From: Hofstenia miamia
Taxonomy: Eukaryota; Xenacoelomorpha; Acoela
Assembly: GCA_004352715.1 (NCBI GenBank)
Contig: SCFE01000024.1
Coordinates: 57,947-121,946, forward strand
Length of the DNA: 64,000 nucleotides
Reading direction: 5' to 3'
Position 1 is the stretch's first letter. Every line of letters begins with the position of its first letter. This document shows, one piece after another, positions 48,330 to 60,373 of this stretch. Made by a program: the position numbers and the translations under genes. A model generated the notes under the pieces. That model saw nothing but the letters and a program-made list of their open reading frames with translations, was not told the origin of the DNA and made no database searches.

Positions 48330-51253
48330 TACAGCATAAAAGGCTGTTATTATGCTTAAACCATGGGACCGCACTGAGCAATAATTTCTAAAGGAACAGT
48401 AGTAAGTGTTGAATGTTAAGAAACTACTAATATTGATGATTGCTTTTAAAATTATGGTATAAACAGTGATAATGAGACAGAGCAAGATATCAGGAGAGAC
48501 CGAAAACAAGACTGGACAGAACAAATCAGGACAATTTTTGAAACAGTGAATTATAGCTCCTACACTACTGCACTTTTAATAACTACAACAGCTTACATTA
48601 GTTAGATAAATTTAAAGAAATGTTTAGTTTCAAGGTTTTTGTTTGATGTCAAATCTAATGCATCATTATATATGATGGATTTTTGACCTCTGTTGACAAT
48701 TGGAGTCTTTGAGCACCGCAGTAAACTTCTTTCTAATTAACTAATTAATGAAATTAGAAAAGCTCATAGAAGAATTTTTATTTTAATATATAGTTTTAAG
48801 AAATGTAGTAAAAATTTGAAAATCGAAAGTTTTTGCAGTATCGCTAGTTAGTCGGATTTTGTTAATTGTCTGTGGATTATTCTTTATCTCTATTATAACT
48901 ATACCTATTGATAATCATTTGTTCTGTTAGAAAACAACTTATTATTTCTCAAAATTTGAATAATTAAATAGTGTATGTAACTTAGAGTTTCAATTACAAA
49001 TATGCAAATCTTGCTACTGCATAGAAAACTGCTTCGAAGAATCCTTTAAATGTTGTTTGATAAAATATAGCAATTTGAAAGAACACTAATCTAATCATTT
49101 ATATAACGTGCCATGCGAATTTATTTAAACATGGTTTTTGTCTTGTCAATATTGATTTTTTGCTTACACATTGCGTTTAATATAATCATGCATCACAGTG
49201 ATCTTTATGTAATGTATTCTTTATAGAACAATTTTATTAAGACTAACGAATAATTTCAGCAACGCATCGTGCTAATTTTTTAATAAATATCATTTGGCAA
49301 CACTAATTCGGTTAGGGTTAATTTCAGTTAATCAGAACACGACAAAACAAGGAAAAAAATGTAAGTTAAACCTCTACCCATGTTGACTAGTATGTCAATA
49401 ATTTTAAAAGCCAAAATTGCACGCACTTTAAAAGAAGTATACAGCCTGCAAAGACTTAACAGCAGTGTTTTAAGCTAAGTTAATGTTTAGTAGACAACTT
49501 TTGTGAGCATCGCAAAATGGAAACTTATTTGAATTTGATCATGAAAATAATTAAAATTTAATATTAACAGTGCATTTATTTAATAAAACTATAATATCAT
49601 GTTTTGATATAGGTTTTTCATTAGAACATTGCGTTATTATCTTAGAACGCATATCTGTAAAGCACACTTAAAGAAATTAATGACTTGCAAAGACTTTAAT
49701 GATGCGTTTTAATGCTTAATGCACTTTTAAAGTTACTAACGCATTCGTTTGCATGGGTAATATACATTACCAACATGTAAAACGTATAAGGTCTATTGTA
49801 GAGATGTGCGCAGTAGCATTTAGGAAAGGGTCATTGTGGTATATTGACGTGAGCTTAAGCATGCGCTGAAGCAGTGTAGTCGTTTTTCAAAAAAAACACA
49901 TCATGGGATTGAGGAAAACTAAAATAATAAATAATATATATATATAATAAATAAATATATATATATATATATTAATACAGCATATTTACTATTTTGTTTA
50001 CTCATTTACAAGCATTTATATGTTTTGAAAGCCCAACTCCGTGTATAAGTGTGAATAATTTGGAGTGTAATGTGCCTTGACCCATAGTAAAATGACTAGC
50101 AATTTACATGACGTCATCCCTAGATGGCGTTGGAATTATCCCTGTAATATAAATGAGCTGGCAGGGTTCAAAGGTCAAAAAATTTAATATACTTCAATCA
50201 GCATCTCAACCAATCAGATTTTGTAAAGCAGGCCCTGTTTAATATATACTACTTCAAGGTTAATCACACAAAAACTATTGGACTCTTTAGACTTGATGCT
50301 TGCAATTAATAACTTTGCTGTTTAACTGAAAAAATTTCTAGAAAACTCTACTAATATTTCCTTCTGATTTAAAACTAATATAAAGAAAAATTTTATTAAA
50401 ATATTATATAAATTCAATGAAGACCACCATGATTTACGTCATCTAAGAATGTTGAATATATTTACTATCACAAATCGCAATTAGAACAACTTTCCATAAA
50501 ACTGCTCTTGGATTGAAATATTGGTCACTTAAATAAGTAATAAACTCGAATTCAGATTTGTTAAGCTCAATCCCACACAAAATTAGAAAATCCTTAGAAA
50601 TGTTCTTAATTTCATGAGTCATTTCAATTTTTCAACAAGAAAAAGTTTTGCAAGGAATTTTCCTTCACTCATTTTCCAATATTGGAAAAATTGATTTTCT
50701 AAATTATCCTGATGAAATCTTGATGTAAGTACATATTCATTTGAATTAGTTTCCAATAATCAAGAAAAGTTTTTGATTTAATTGCATTAAGAGTTTGAGT
50801 TGGTGGACTGCCATCAATTAAGCCTGTCTGGAAATGTTGTTAGAAAATCATTTGAGCTAATTCCACGATATAAATGAAGTGTAGCACATTGTGATTTCTC
50901 ACTTAGAATGCTCCACCATACATAAAATAATTTTATGAACCTGCCAGTTGTTATGCAATCTTTGTTTTCCAGGAAATAATGCAAAATTGCAGTTGAAATT
51001 CAAATACCAAAAACAATTTAATGCAAGCTTCAAACTTTGTTTCTTACTACTGTGCAAAAAAGATCAGAATTAGAAAAATTAGGCGCCAGTTTTAGCATAA
51101 GATTTTAGTCTTTGCAAAAAAGATTGATCAATAAAACTATGAGGATTTTCCATTATGATGAATGTTGATTTCAAAAACATCACTTTTAGCATGAATGGCA
51201 GGTAATGTAAGTGTCTTTTCTCTGATCCCCCCCCCCAGAAAATTAATTTTCTC
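48330..51253. other. Long AT-rich stretch without recognised genes
   Basis: I see (TA)n at about 49935-49972 and two loosely related AGCCTGCAAAGACTTAACAG / GACTTGCAAAGACTTTAATG patches (49443 and 49680). No exon is supported. Confidence 0.45.
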
Positions 51254-51455
51254 GAATTTGAGGTTATATTAAACAATAATTCTATGCATGAAATAACCGA
51301 AGTTTATAACGTTGAAAAGACAAAATTTCGGAGGAATCGGAAATTTAGTTGCCATGGGAACTTAGTACAAAGGAAACAAAAGAATATATTTTGTGGCCAT
51401 TTTTTTCAGGTGATGTAAATCATTTATATAGGCAAACCATCTATCATATTAAAGC
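51254..51455 (+). repeat. 190-bp repeat, copy 1
   Basis: From TTATATTAAACAATAAT to TATCATATTAAA it matches 52993-53181 with about ten differences. It ends four bases before a TTAA-flanked MITE. Confidence 0.8.
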
Positions 51456-51462
51456 TAATTAA

Positions 51463-51934
51463 GGGCCCTATGCAACCACAGAGAGATTTTGTGCAATTTA
51501 TGAAATGATAAGTAGTATCATGCATAAATTTGCATTTTTAATTAATTCTCAGCTCGTTAAATATGCGTAAACCAATTTTCTAAAAAATTAAAGACATAAC
51601 ATAAAAAATATTTCTGTAGTTGCATAGACCAACGGGTGTACTATATACATGCCAAATTTGATGTTGGTACTCCTTTCCTTCTTGAAGATTTTTTTGCCAA
51701 AAATTTGCAAAATGCAAGAAAACGAAAAGTGGAAAAAAACACTGTTAAGGTGCATTTTTGGACAAAAATAAGCTAAAACTGTCAGATATTTTTACATTTT
51801 TCATGAAACTTGGATGTATTTTCTGAAAAATTATATTGGATATGTTTAAAGAAGTATATTTTGACTAAATTTAAAAAATATAAAAAATGTTGCAATTTAT
51901 AGTATTTTGGTAAATTTTCTGTGGGGGTACCCCC
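51463..51934. mobile_element. TTAA-flanked MITE candidate
   Basis: TTAA at 51459-51462 is followed by GGGCCCTATGCAACCACAGA. At the right end the inverse of TCTGTGGGGGTACCCCC reads GGGGGTACCCCCACAGA, before TTAA at 51935-51938. The ends share GGG and the inner CCACAGA. At 472 bp with no coding sequence, it could be a piggyBac-type MITE, since TTAA is that superfamily's target. Confidence 0.45.
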
Positions 51935-51938
51935 TTAA

Positions 51939-52782
51939 GCGTTCTAAATTTTAAATGCCCAGTTTTAGTAAGTCATATTCTTATAATAGCGCTAATTAGT
52001 ATTATTACTAAAATAATTGAATTTTATGCCTCTGTATCATGATACAATATTTATTGTTATTAGTATTAATAAAAATAATAGATTATAGCAACTTAAACTT
52101 ATCCCTAAAATATAATTAAAAATTTATACATGCTAAACTTAGCATAAAATTTATGGGAGCAATCTAATTTTTTGCTATATCCCTCTCACTTGATAACAGT
52201 TACCATCGCAAATACGTTTTGATTATAGTTTTAAAAATGAGAATAGCCTTATATGTAAACTACAGTATATATCCTATTGTTCAAATGCAAGCAGCAATAG
52301 TTGATTTTTTATTGTGAAATACTTCATATTCTTAAATTTCAAAATTTATCTATAAAATTTTTGTAATACTTCTTTGGTACAAGGTCAATGGCAATTGCCA
52401 TATTTTGTCCTCCCCCCTCCCCTAAAGCCGGTACTGAGCATCTGCATTTGTGTTTGATGTAAGGTAGTTTGTACAGATACAGTACCTCAAACTAATTAAT
52501 TTAGGTAAAGGTTAAGTAAGCAATTTCCAAAGCGAAAAATAATGTCAGCAATGTCCTAAGACATTGCCCTGCTGCTTTGCCTGGGTAATTTGACAAAATT
52601 GTATATAATCAAATAATTGGATGCGGCGTGTTTAATCAACTCTTTAAATGATTTTCATTTAAATCTTCGATTTATATTTATATTTATATTTAACAGATCA
52701 TTTAAATGTTTTATATAAATGCACATGTCTGTAGTATAAAGATCCCTTATTAAATTTATGTATTTTGAATGACATTCATGAT
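51939..52782. other. Non-coding stretch
   Basis: No gene or named repeat is recognised. TATATTTA-type repeats lie at about 52671-52695. Confidence 0.4.
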
Positions 52783-53540
52783 TTAGAGTCAAAAGCTATT
52801 TATTGCAAAAAATCTTCTGTACAAGACTATAAACTAAAAACTATTGACAAAATAATAGTAACATATATATATATAATTGTGTGGTGTATGTTTGTTGGGA
52901 TTTGTGTGTGTGTGTACATTATCTAGGATCATACGAAATTTTCGAAGGAGTGTAGTGTATTATTGTCTTTAAGTATGCATTGTCTGTGAAANTTATATTA
53001 AACAATAATGGTATGCATGTAATCACCGAAGTTCGTAACGTTGAAAAGACAAAATTTCGGAGGAATCGGAAATTTAGTTGCCATGGGAACTTAATACAAA
53101 GGAAACAAAAGAACATACATTGTGGCCATTTTTTTCAGGTGATGTAAATCATTTATATAGGCAAACCATATATCATATTAAAATATTGTCTTTAAGTATG
53201 CATTGTCTGTGAAAGAGGAATGTTCGCACTTTTTTTCTAAATTTTTTTTAGTTAATTTCCATTTTAGTTTCATGGTATACGTAATTCCAAATTTTAGTTG
53301 CTATGTGGTGAAAACTATTTGAATGTTTATCTAAGCATAAAAATATTTGAGAACGTTCATTTAACTTAATATATTGTTTTAAAAATGAAAGAGAAGGTGT
53401 ACCAGATTTACACTTAAATAATATTGATACCATATGCATTTGAATTCTGTAATAAGGAGCTAATATTTTATATTGAATTCGATAGACGGATGTTTTATGC
53501 GCAATTTGCAAATTATTTTAAAGGAATTCAGTTGTATCCT
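52783..53540 (-). mobile_element. LINE family A, third copy (3' end), disrupted
   Basis: The minus-strand frame at 53248-53511 reads YKILAPYYRIQMHMVSILFK, LKQYIKLNERSQIFLCLDKH and IATKIWNYVYHETK. This parallels the copy at 4899-5216 block by block. The 3' tail TTTTGACTCT lies at 52783. A second copy of the 190-bp repeat (52993-53181) and a one-base gap at 52992 interrupt it, flanked by direct repeats of TGTCTTTAAGTATGCATTGT. Confidence 0.7.
52993..53181 (+). repeat. 190-bp repeat, copy 2
   Basis: Copy of 51254-51455 starting directly after the one-base gap at 52992. The 31-bp direct repeat on its two sides (ending 52991 and 53214) suggests a contig overlap. Confidence 0.75.
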
Positions 53541-54477
53541 TTCATAATTACGTCAATGTCTGAAACAAACTTACTGATGCATATACTATTTTAACACTTC
53601 AGTTTTATTTCATTCAAGAGAAATTTATATTGTCTAACTAACCATTGTGATTAGAGCTCTGTAAATTGGTGTAGGGAAAGGCGTAGGGCTTCAAAAGCTG
53701 CAAGTGTGTTGGGTCGACTCATGGTTTGGAATTGGCTTGGTCATGTTTTCATGAAAATGGGTTGGTAAATTTGTCAAAGAGATGATATTTATCATTTTAT
53801 AATATCGAGTACATTTATTATTTATGTACTGTACGTGGTGAGTGCTTACTTTAAGGTATATCATGATCACAAATAATTTCTCAATCAATTAAATGTCTTG
53901 ATTCGGGCTAATTGAAAACCTCTTAATCAATACTTCAAGTGAAGGTGATGTCATCAATAAAGTGTACATTGAGAATTGCAACCTGCATTTAAGGAGATAT
54001 TAAAATGGATGGAATTGAGTTGGGTCGGGTAGATTTTGTAAACTTCTATTTGAGTTGGGTCAGAAAAATATGGCCACATATAGCCCTGACTTATTCCCTG
54101 TGGAGGGTCAAATTTTGCATGTTCATCACATAAAATGCTGTTCCAGTGAAGAATGAAGGTTCAAATAAAGTTAGGTGCTGGAAGCCCCTCTCTGAGGCTC
54201 AAGTCGAATTCAAAAATATTACATTTCTTTGATAGTTCTGTATTGCTTTAGTACTTCACCTTGCTGTGGCTTTTTCCGTTTTAAGATTTTCTCATTGCAT
54301 TCAAATTGAAACTTTTAAGTCAAAATTAATAATGTATATCTTGTTCATTACTTGGTTCGATCTACTATTCAGTGAAATGATTTGCAATAGTTGAATTGTA
54401 TTTTCTGACAAATGGTTTTAAAGAAACTTCAGTAGGTTCCAATGAAACCTATTGCTGAAGCACCATCAAGGTAAGAT
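53541..54477. other. Non-coding stretch with GGGTCGGG-type hAT end at 54012-54088
   Basis: GAGTTGGGTCGGGTAG and GAGTTGGGTCAG precede GGCCACATATAGCCCTG, whose inverse CAGGGCTATATGTGGCC has the form of a hAT end facing left. A related patch, GTTGGGTCGACTCATGG, is at about 53708. No transposase. Confidence 0.45.
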
Positions 54478-56110
54478 AAGATAAGATATTCTTTATTCAG
54501 ATAATATTTTCAGTTACAAGACTGGTTATTATCTGAATAGCGTCAAGAATGATAACAAATAACTATATTTACAAAAAATAACAAGCTTACAAAATCTGTT
54601 CTGTTCAGGCTATGGAAATTAATTGCGCGTTATTTTATAATCTTTATTGTAAAACTTGAATCCTAGCCATGATTTACCCAAAATGAATTTTTCTTTCAAC
54701 ATAAATGCTTTCAATTTTCTTTTATACTTAATTGCATTCTTAATCATTTTAATTTTAATTGGTAATCGATTCCAACATTCAATGCCCCTTTTAAAATTTT
54801 TTTACTAATGATATATTTGAATTTGAAAAAGTGTATTTGCATAATTAAAATGACTCATGACTAAAGAATGAAATTATTGAATCATATTAGCAGAGGGTAA
54901 ATGCTCAGCTAATTGTGATATTGTTTTAATACTCATTGCCAAGCACTTTAAAATTTCTTTTACTTGCAACTTGTATGTTAATTTTGAGTCAATAGTTATG
55001 GTTAGATATTTGAAAGATTCTTTAGGGGTGATTGCGGAATTATTAAAAGTAAGTGAGAACTTGATATAATACACTTTCAATTCAATTTTTTCACAGTTGT
55101 TGTATAATTTGTACATGTTAAAATCTTTACTCAATTTTTCACAATTTTGTTCTTCATCATCTATTGTTTGATATAAGAATGTATTTCCACTAAAAATGCA
55201 TATATCATCGGTGTATTGAATCAATTGACAATTTGTATGTTGCAGCATGTCGTTTACATATACTTTAAAAAGTAGCAGAATGGTACCTTGAGGTACTCCG
55301 TTTTTATACTTCCATTTAGAGGAAGTATTATTCAATTTGACGCACTGAATTCTGTTGGTTAGATAACTAGATATTAATTTAAAACTTCTTTCAGAAAATC
55401 CTAGCTTTTCTAATTTCATGTATAAGATATCGTGATTAATAGAGTCAAAAACTTTTGAAAGATTGAGACAGGCCATTGCAATAAATTTGTAAGAGCCAAT
55501 AGATGATCGCCAATTTTCGGTAGCATAAAAAAAGACATTAATTGATGTTTAGAAAAGTGGTCACTAATTTGATTATGTAAGAGTCGTTCGAAAATTTTAC
55601 TTATTGGTGAAGTAATCGGGAAAGTAACATCTTTATTTTTGAAACGGGAGTAATCTATGCTTGTTTCAAACAATTTGGAAAGTTGTTTTGTTTTAAGGAT
55701 TCATTGAAGATTAAATTTTGAGGTTCAGCAATTGTAGAGAGGCAGTTGCTTTTAATATCCAGAAAGGAATTTTAAATGAACCACTAGATTTATTGGGTTT
55801 TAGTTTATTAACTGCTTTAATCATTCCGTATGTAGCCGAAAAACGAAAGATGAATTGGGGTATTTTATTATTAATATTTGGTGATTGATATTTGATATAG
55901 GGTCCTTTAAATTTTCCCACGTTAACAAATGTTTCGTTTAGTACATTAATAATATCAAAATCATTTGTAAATTAGTTTCCATCAAAGTCTCTAATCTCTT
56001 CAATGATTGTAGATTTAGATTTTCCAGTGTTCGCAATTTCATGAATGAGCTTAAATTTGGACTTTTGGTTTTGTAAAATTGCTTTATGATAGATTTATCA
56101 TGACATTGTA
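54478..56110 (-). pseudogene. Non-LTR retrotransposon ORF2 remnant (CR1/Jockey-like)
   Basis: Reading on the minus strand from 56095: KAILQNQKSKFKLIHEIANT and INVLNETFVNVGK (linker before RT), then KLKPNKSSGSFKIPFWILKA. Next PISKIFERLLHNQISDHFSK, and LNLSKVFDSINHDIL with the first catalytic Asp. Then GVPQGTIL and YTDDICIF (YxDD). After a stop at 54874 come SLVMSHFNYANTLF and the terminal RGIECWNRLPIKIKMIKNAI. The 3' tail is AATATCTTATCTTATCTTA, ending at 54478. Several stops and frame changes make it dead. The endonuclease is missing at the 5' end, where a hAT MITE begins 27 bp farther on. Confidence 0.88.
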
Positions 56111-56136
56111 GTCTATATTAATCATCAGTTATCACT

Positions 56137-56980
56137 AGAGATGGAAATGGGCTGGGTTGTCCATGGGATGGGCTGGACTGGGCATGGGCAGGGTGGGGCA
56201 GAAAGTCATGGGCTAAAATGTAAATATATATTTTCCTTGTTAATATATACTTCACGAGTGTCGGCATGTTTTGTTTGATTAAATTGAAATTTATGGATTA
56301 TTGTTGTTATAACTGATAAATAAAATGAGTTTCCAACGACATTTTTTATATATTTTTCTGAAAAACTGTTGCAAATTAAGCATTTTCCTTAAATAAGTTA
56401 TAAAAACAATTCTTTGGCAATTGCATATCTTTGAAACTTTACAACTACGTCAAAGTGAAATGTTATTATAAATGAAACATTATAAATAGCGTGGTTGAAT
56501 AATTCAATAATTCAGAAACAAAATGCTTCCTTTGTATTCGTTTACGACAAAATCCCTTTTACAGGCCGAAGCTGATGTTAAAAAGGATAAGAACAAGAAA
56601 TGGCATTCGTAAATAGTGCCAATGTTTTAGCCATTGCTGAAAAACTAAGAAATCTAAATACTTCTGAAGATAAACCAATATATAATTACTTGTAAGCCCT
56701 ACTATTGATTAAGATCATATTTACATGTTGTGACTTTCCAGTTTTTAGTTCTGAATGACATCAATGTAGAATAGAGAAATGAATCATTATCATTAAAACC
56801 TACTTTCCAGTTTAATAGCATCCAGGCTTCTTTGTAAAATGATATAAATTTCATTTTTTAAAAATGGGCGCAAGATTTGAAATTGATGGGCTGATCGGCT
56901 GGGTTGGGTTGGGCTGGGATGACAAATAATATGCTGGACTTGGAACTTTTTCAAGGTACTCAGCCCATTTCCATTTCTCA
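56137..56980. mobile_element. hAT MITE with GGGCTGGG arrays
   Basis: Left end AGAGATGGAAATGGGCTGGG; inverse of the right end, TGAGAAATGGAAATGGGCTG. Flanking 8-mers are TTATCACT (56129-56136) and TGATCATT (56981-56988), 6 of 8 matching. Arrays: GGGATGGGCTGGACTGGGCA on the left, CGGCTGGGTTGGGTTGGGCT on the right. The 844 bp carry no transposase. Both arrays are G-rich on the plus strand. Confidence 0.7.
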
Positions 56981-56988
56981 TGATCATT

Positions 56989-58472
56989 TCTCCATCCTTC
57001 TTATCAAAATCCTGTTAGCTTCAGTGTTTTGTTGATGCTCATCGTATTTATTACAAGAGTTGAAAATTTCCTTTATTAAGTAGGAGCCTAATAAACTTTA
57101 GTANATATTTACAAAATTTAAATAGCAGTATCATCAAGGACATGTTGAGTCTACAGGCGTGCTATAGCCCACCCAGCGTAACGTCCTTTCAACCTCCTTC
57201 CCTATCTTCATGAAAGCTAATACATATGCTAGTTTGGAACCTCATTAAGCGGATGTTACACGATGGGCTTTTGCCCTAGAACAAAACACTTAAGTTAGAT
57301 TTTTGGGGACAAACCATGAAATAAAACAATGTTCTATTTCAAAAGGGTAAATTGGGCAAGGTTCTCCGTTTAACAGCTTGCAACGCACATTTTAACTCAT
57401 TCCCCACTGGTTATTTGTAAAAATAAGTTGTTTTTACGATGAATTTAACGTTTTAATTAGCCACGTTGAAATGCATTTCAAACTATCAGATACCCGAGAT
57501 GCCAATATTGAGAAAATTTTTTTAATAGTAGCTTACTACAGTGAAAATGAGCAGTTTTAAGAATGCTTCATACACATATTTCGAAATATTGATATTTAAA
57601 AAACGTTACAAAATGATTAATACCAAATTGATTATACACTTTTGACAAAGAATTCTTCGACATAATATTATTTTTTTTATAATTTTCTTGGAAAATATTT
57701 TTTATAATTTTGCTACAGCAAATTTTTAGAAGTTTTTTTAAAAATCTCCGAGCTGTTTAAAAGTTTAAAGCTCGAAAAATATGTGCGCTAAAATAACTGC
57801 AGTTTGAGTGTTATCGAAAGTCCGATATTTCTCAAACTATCAAACAAATTGTAAATATCAGAATATTCATTACTGTGTGAAGTTTTAAAATTAAGGAAAT
57901 TTTTTGAAATGTAGGAAGCGATTTTTTGAGAATTTTGAAAAATGTACATAGAGATGTTTAATAAATTGTCATTGTGCTTCGAAAACTTTCCTTTAAATTC
58001 ATCGTAAGTTGATCGTTTTTTCTTCAAATTTTCCCAGATATAGTATTATTTGCCATTTGTTTTTATTTCAAATTATTTATCTGAGATATTTCGTGTCGAT
58101 TCGCTGGTATATAATATGTAAGCATAATTTAGATGACTTAAGACTAAGGCATGAATAAGCTGAATTTTTACATTAATACTTAGAAGNTGCCAATTTGATT
58201 GACTAAATTTTTGCAAAATTGAACAAGATATTAATTGGAGTCTTTACCATATTTGTTGTTATTGGCCACTGGGAGTGTTTTGTTTATTCAACTTACTTAA
58301 TATCATATTTATGAGTCTTATAGATTAATCTTCATTTGTATAACTCACTTAAAGTTTTCGAAATGGATAAATAACGGGATTAAAGATTTAATAATATGCA
58401 CTACATTTATACAATAAGAATTTGATTGGTTAGACATTTTGTGAGACAGTAAACTACTTCACAAGAGTTAAA
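56989..58472. other. Non-coding stretch upstream of the channel exon
   Basis: It contains one-base gaps at 57104 and 58187. No exon is supported; the minus-strand frame at 57788-58027 lacks family features. The channel promoter should lie in the right part, but I cannot mark it. Confidence 0.4.
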
Positions 58473-58865
58473 ATGTTAACACAGACCGGTGTGTTTTATA
58501 TTTGTCTGGCTATATATGTCAAAACGGTGCAACTAACTGATGATTCAGGCCAAAATTTATTTGACCAAATATATAAGCACGCTTTCAGTCATTACGAGGA
58601 TCAAATTCCGCCGAATCAAATCGAAAACATCCCGATACGCTTAGAGTGCGAAGTGCTTATAGAAAGCATTCGTGAGGTCACCAGTCAAGTAGAGATAAAT
58701 TTCTTTCTCAGACAGAGATGGTCCGACTATAGACTGTCGATTCTCAACAATTCAGAGTTCCAAAAATCGGCATGGGCAGAAGATCCAGAAGTTGCAAAGC
58801 CTCTACCACCAAAATACAGAAGTAAAGTTTGGGTCATTGACAATTACTTCATGAAGGTCTTGGAG
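58473..58865 (+). CDS. Cys-loop ligand-gated ion channel subunit, 5' exon
   Basis: The exon encodes the start of a pentameric ligand-gated channel, an extracellular receptor domain at the plasma membrane. MLTQTGVFYICLAIYVKTVQ is a signal peptide. Beta strands follow with IRLECEVLIESIREVTSQ, then FFLRQRWSDYRLSI. This is the loop-D motif shared by glycine, GABA and glutamate-gated chloride channels (xFRQxWxDxRL). KVWVIDNYFMK matches the W-x-PD-x-FF-x-N-x-K region. The exon ends at GAG before a GTACGC donor, about 131 codons in. The Cys-loop and four membrane segments must be on later exons, and I find none before 64000. The LRQ-W-D-RL pattern favours an anion channel. Ligand and subunit type cannot be settled from this exon. 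Confidence 0.82.
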
Positions 58866-59007
58866 GTACGCATTATTAATGGTCCTTAAGTTTTTTAAAT
58901 AGTAGATTATTATAACTAGAGAGGGTAATATACAACGTTTATTGTATGACAATTTTTGCAGTTGGTACATTATTATTATTTTTGAATGATACATTAGCGC
59001 TATATCT
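58866..59007. other. Start of channel intron
   Basis: AT-rich sequence after the donor. No exon is seen. Confidence 0.5.
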
Positions 59008-59011
59008 TTAA

Positions 59012-59254
59012 CCCTTTCGAGTCGAACGGGAACTATAGTTCCCGCTAATGTTTACATGAGCCTAACGGGAACCATTAATCCCTATATCCCATTCAAATAC
59101 AGATTTTTTAACCTTTTGGAGACCAAAGCAATTTCTAGAGTCAGTTCCATATTCATGACATCATTATTTGTTTATTTTAAATATAGCCTACGAAATATGC
59201 ATCATACAGTTTTTATAATAAAAATTAAATTACCTAGATTCAGACTTGAAAGGG
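59012..59254. mobile_element. piggyBac-like MITE
   Basis: TTAA at 59008-59011 and 59255-59258 flank inverted ends CCCTTTCGAGTC and, inverted, CCCTTTCAAGTC (11 of 12). Just inside the left end is a perfect 18-bp palindrome CGGGAACTATAGTTCCCG, followed by a third CGGGAAC word at 59063. TTAA duplication with CCC-starting ends is the hallmark of piggyBac elements. At 243 bp it is non-autonomous. It sits in the presumed intron of the channel gene. Confidence 0.75.
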
Positions 59255-59258
59255 TTAA

Positions 59259-60259
59259 AAGACGTGGATTATTAGTTAAATTTTAAATAATTCTCGATTT
59301 CTCATTTCAGTGTATTTAATTTCATATTACAAAATAGTTTTAAATGCTTAGAAACTAATCTTGAAGTAGATTTACTTTGCTTTCAATTGATTTTTTGCTT
59401 AATTCCAATACATAGTGTAATTTTAAAAAGCTCAATTTTGTAATTTTGGAATTTTTATGTTGTTGACACTTTTCGACACTATCCAACTGTTGCCGTAAAC
59501 AATTATTTTGGCTCTTCAATATGTAACTAATGTTGATCAATTTGAATTTAAATCTTTCAAAGTTAGGAGACTTTTATCAGCTTTGTATGCAGGTTGCATT
59601 AAATTCCCAAGTCATTTAAAATGATGACATTTCCTCGTATATACACTGCGTAATATTGATTGGTAATTGAAGGCTATTCTTGAAGTATATAAAGCAAAGT
59701 TTCTATCACTATGGTAAGAATGATTTACAAGGTTCGATCATTTTCACACTAGACTGTCAAATGTGTCGAAATTGACTCAAAGTAAAATGGTGTTTTCTTG
59801 TGCATGTATTCATTAAAAACAACAACAGGTATATGCACCACCAAATCCACTGATAATTTTTTTCATTCTTTTACATAATGTTCTAATTCGAAATACTCCA
59901 TGAAAAAGAATTTGGCGGTTAGCCTTCAGTCGCAGTTATTCATAGCTATATATTCCAAATCAGGGAATGATTTTTCAATCTCTCATGCAGAAACTTATAA
60001 CTATTAAGATAAAATCTCTGGTTTTATTAATAAATGCTATTTAATTGGCTATTTTCAACGTCATCAAATTTCTTACTAAAAGTCAATAATTACCAAACTA
60101 ATATTAGTAAATTTCAGAATATTATTTATAGCTTAAGAAATTTCGAAGCTTCATCTGATCCAAGTGATGTGTGAATAGCCTTGACTGGGGTTGTCTGAAA
60201 TATATATTAGCAATAGTAAAATCTCAAATTTACAGTAAAAATTATGCATAATTGAAATA
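59259..60259. other. Presumed intron or intergenic stretch
   Basis: I looked for the next Cys-loop channel exon (Cys-x13-Cys, FPMDxQxC-like) and did not find it. No other gene. Confidence 0.4.
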
Positions 60260-60373
60260 CAGGGTAAGCCATAAGTAACTTGATATTTTAATTAGCCACA
60301 AAAATAAAAATAAAAACAACCACAAAGTCAAAGTATATTTTTTATAATGATCAATACATGGGATTTATAAAAG

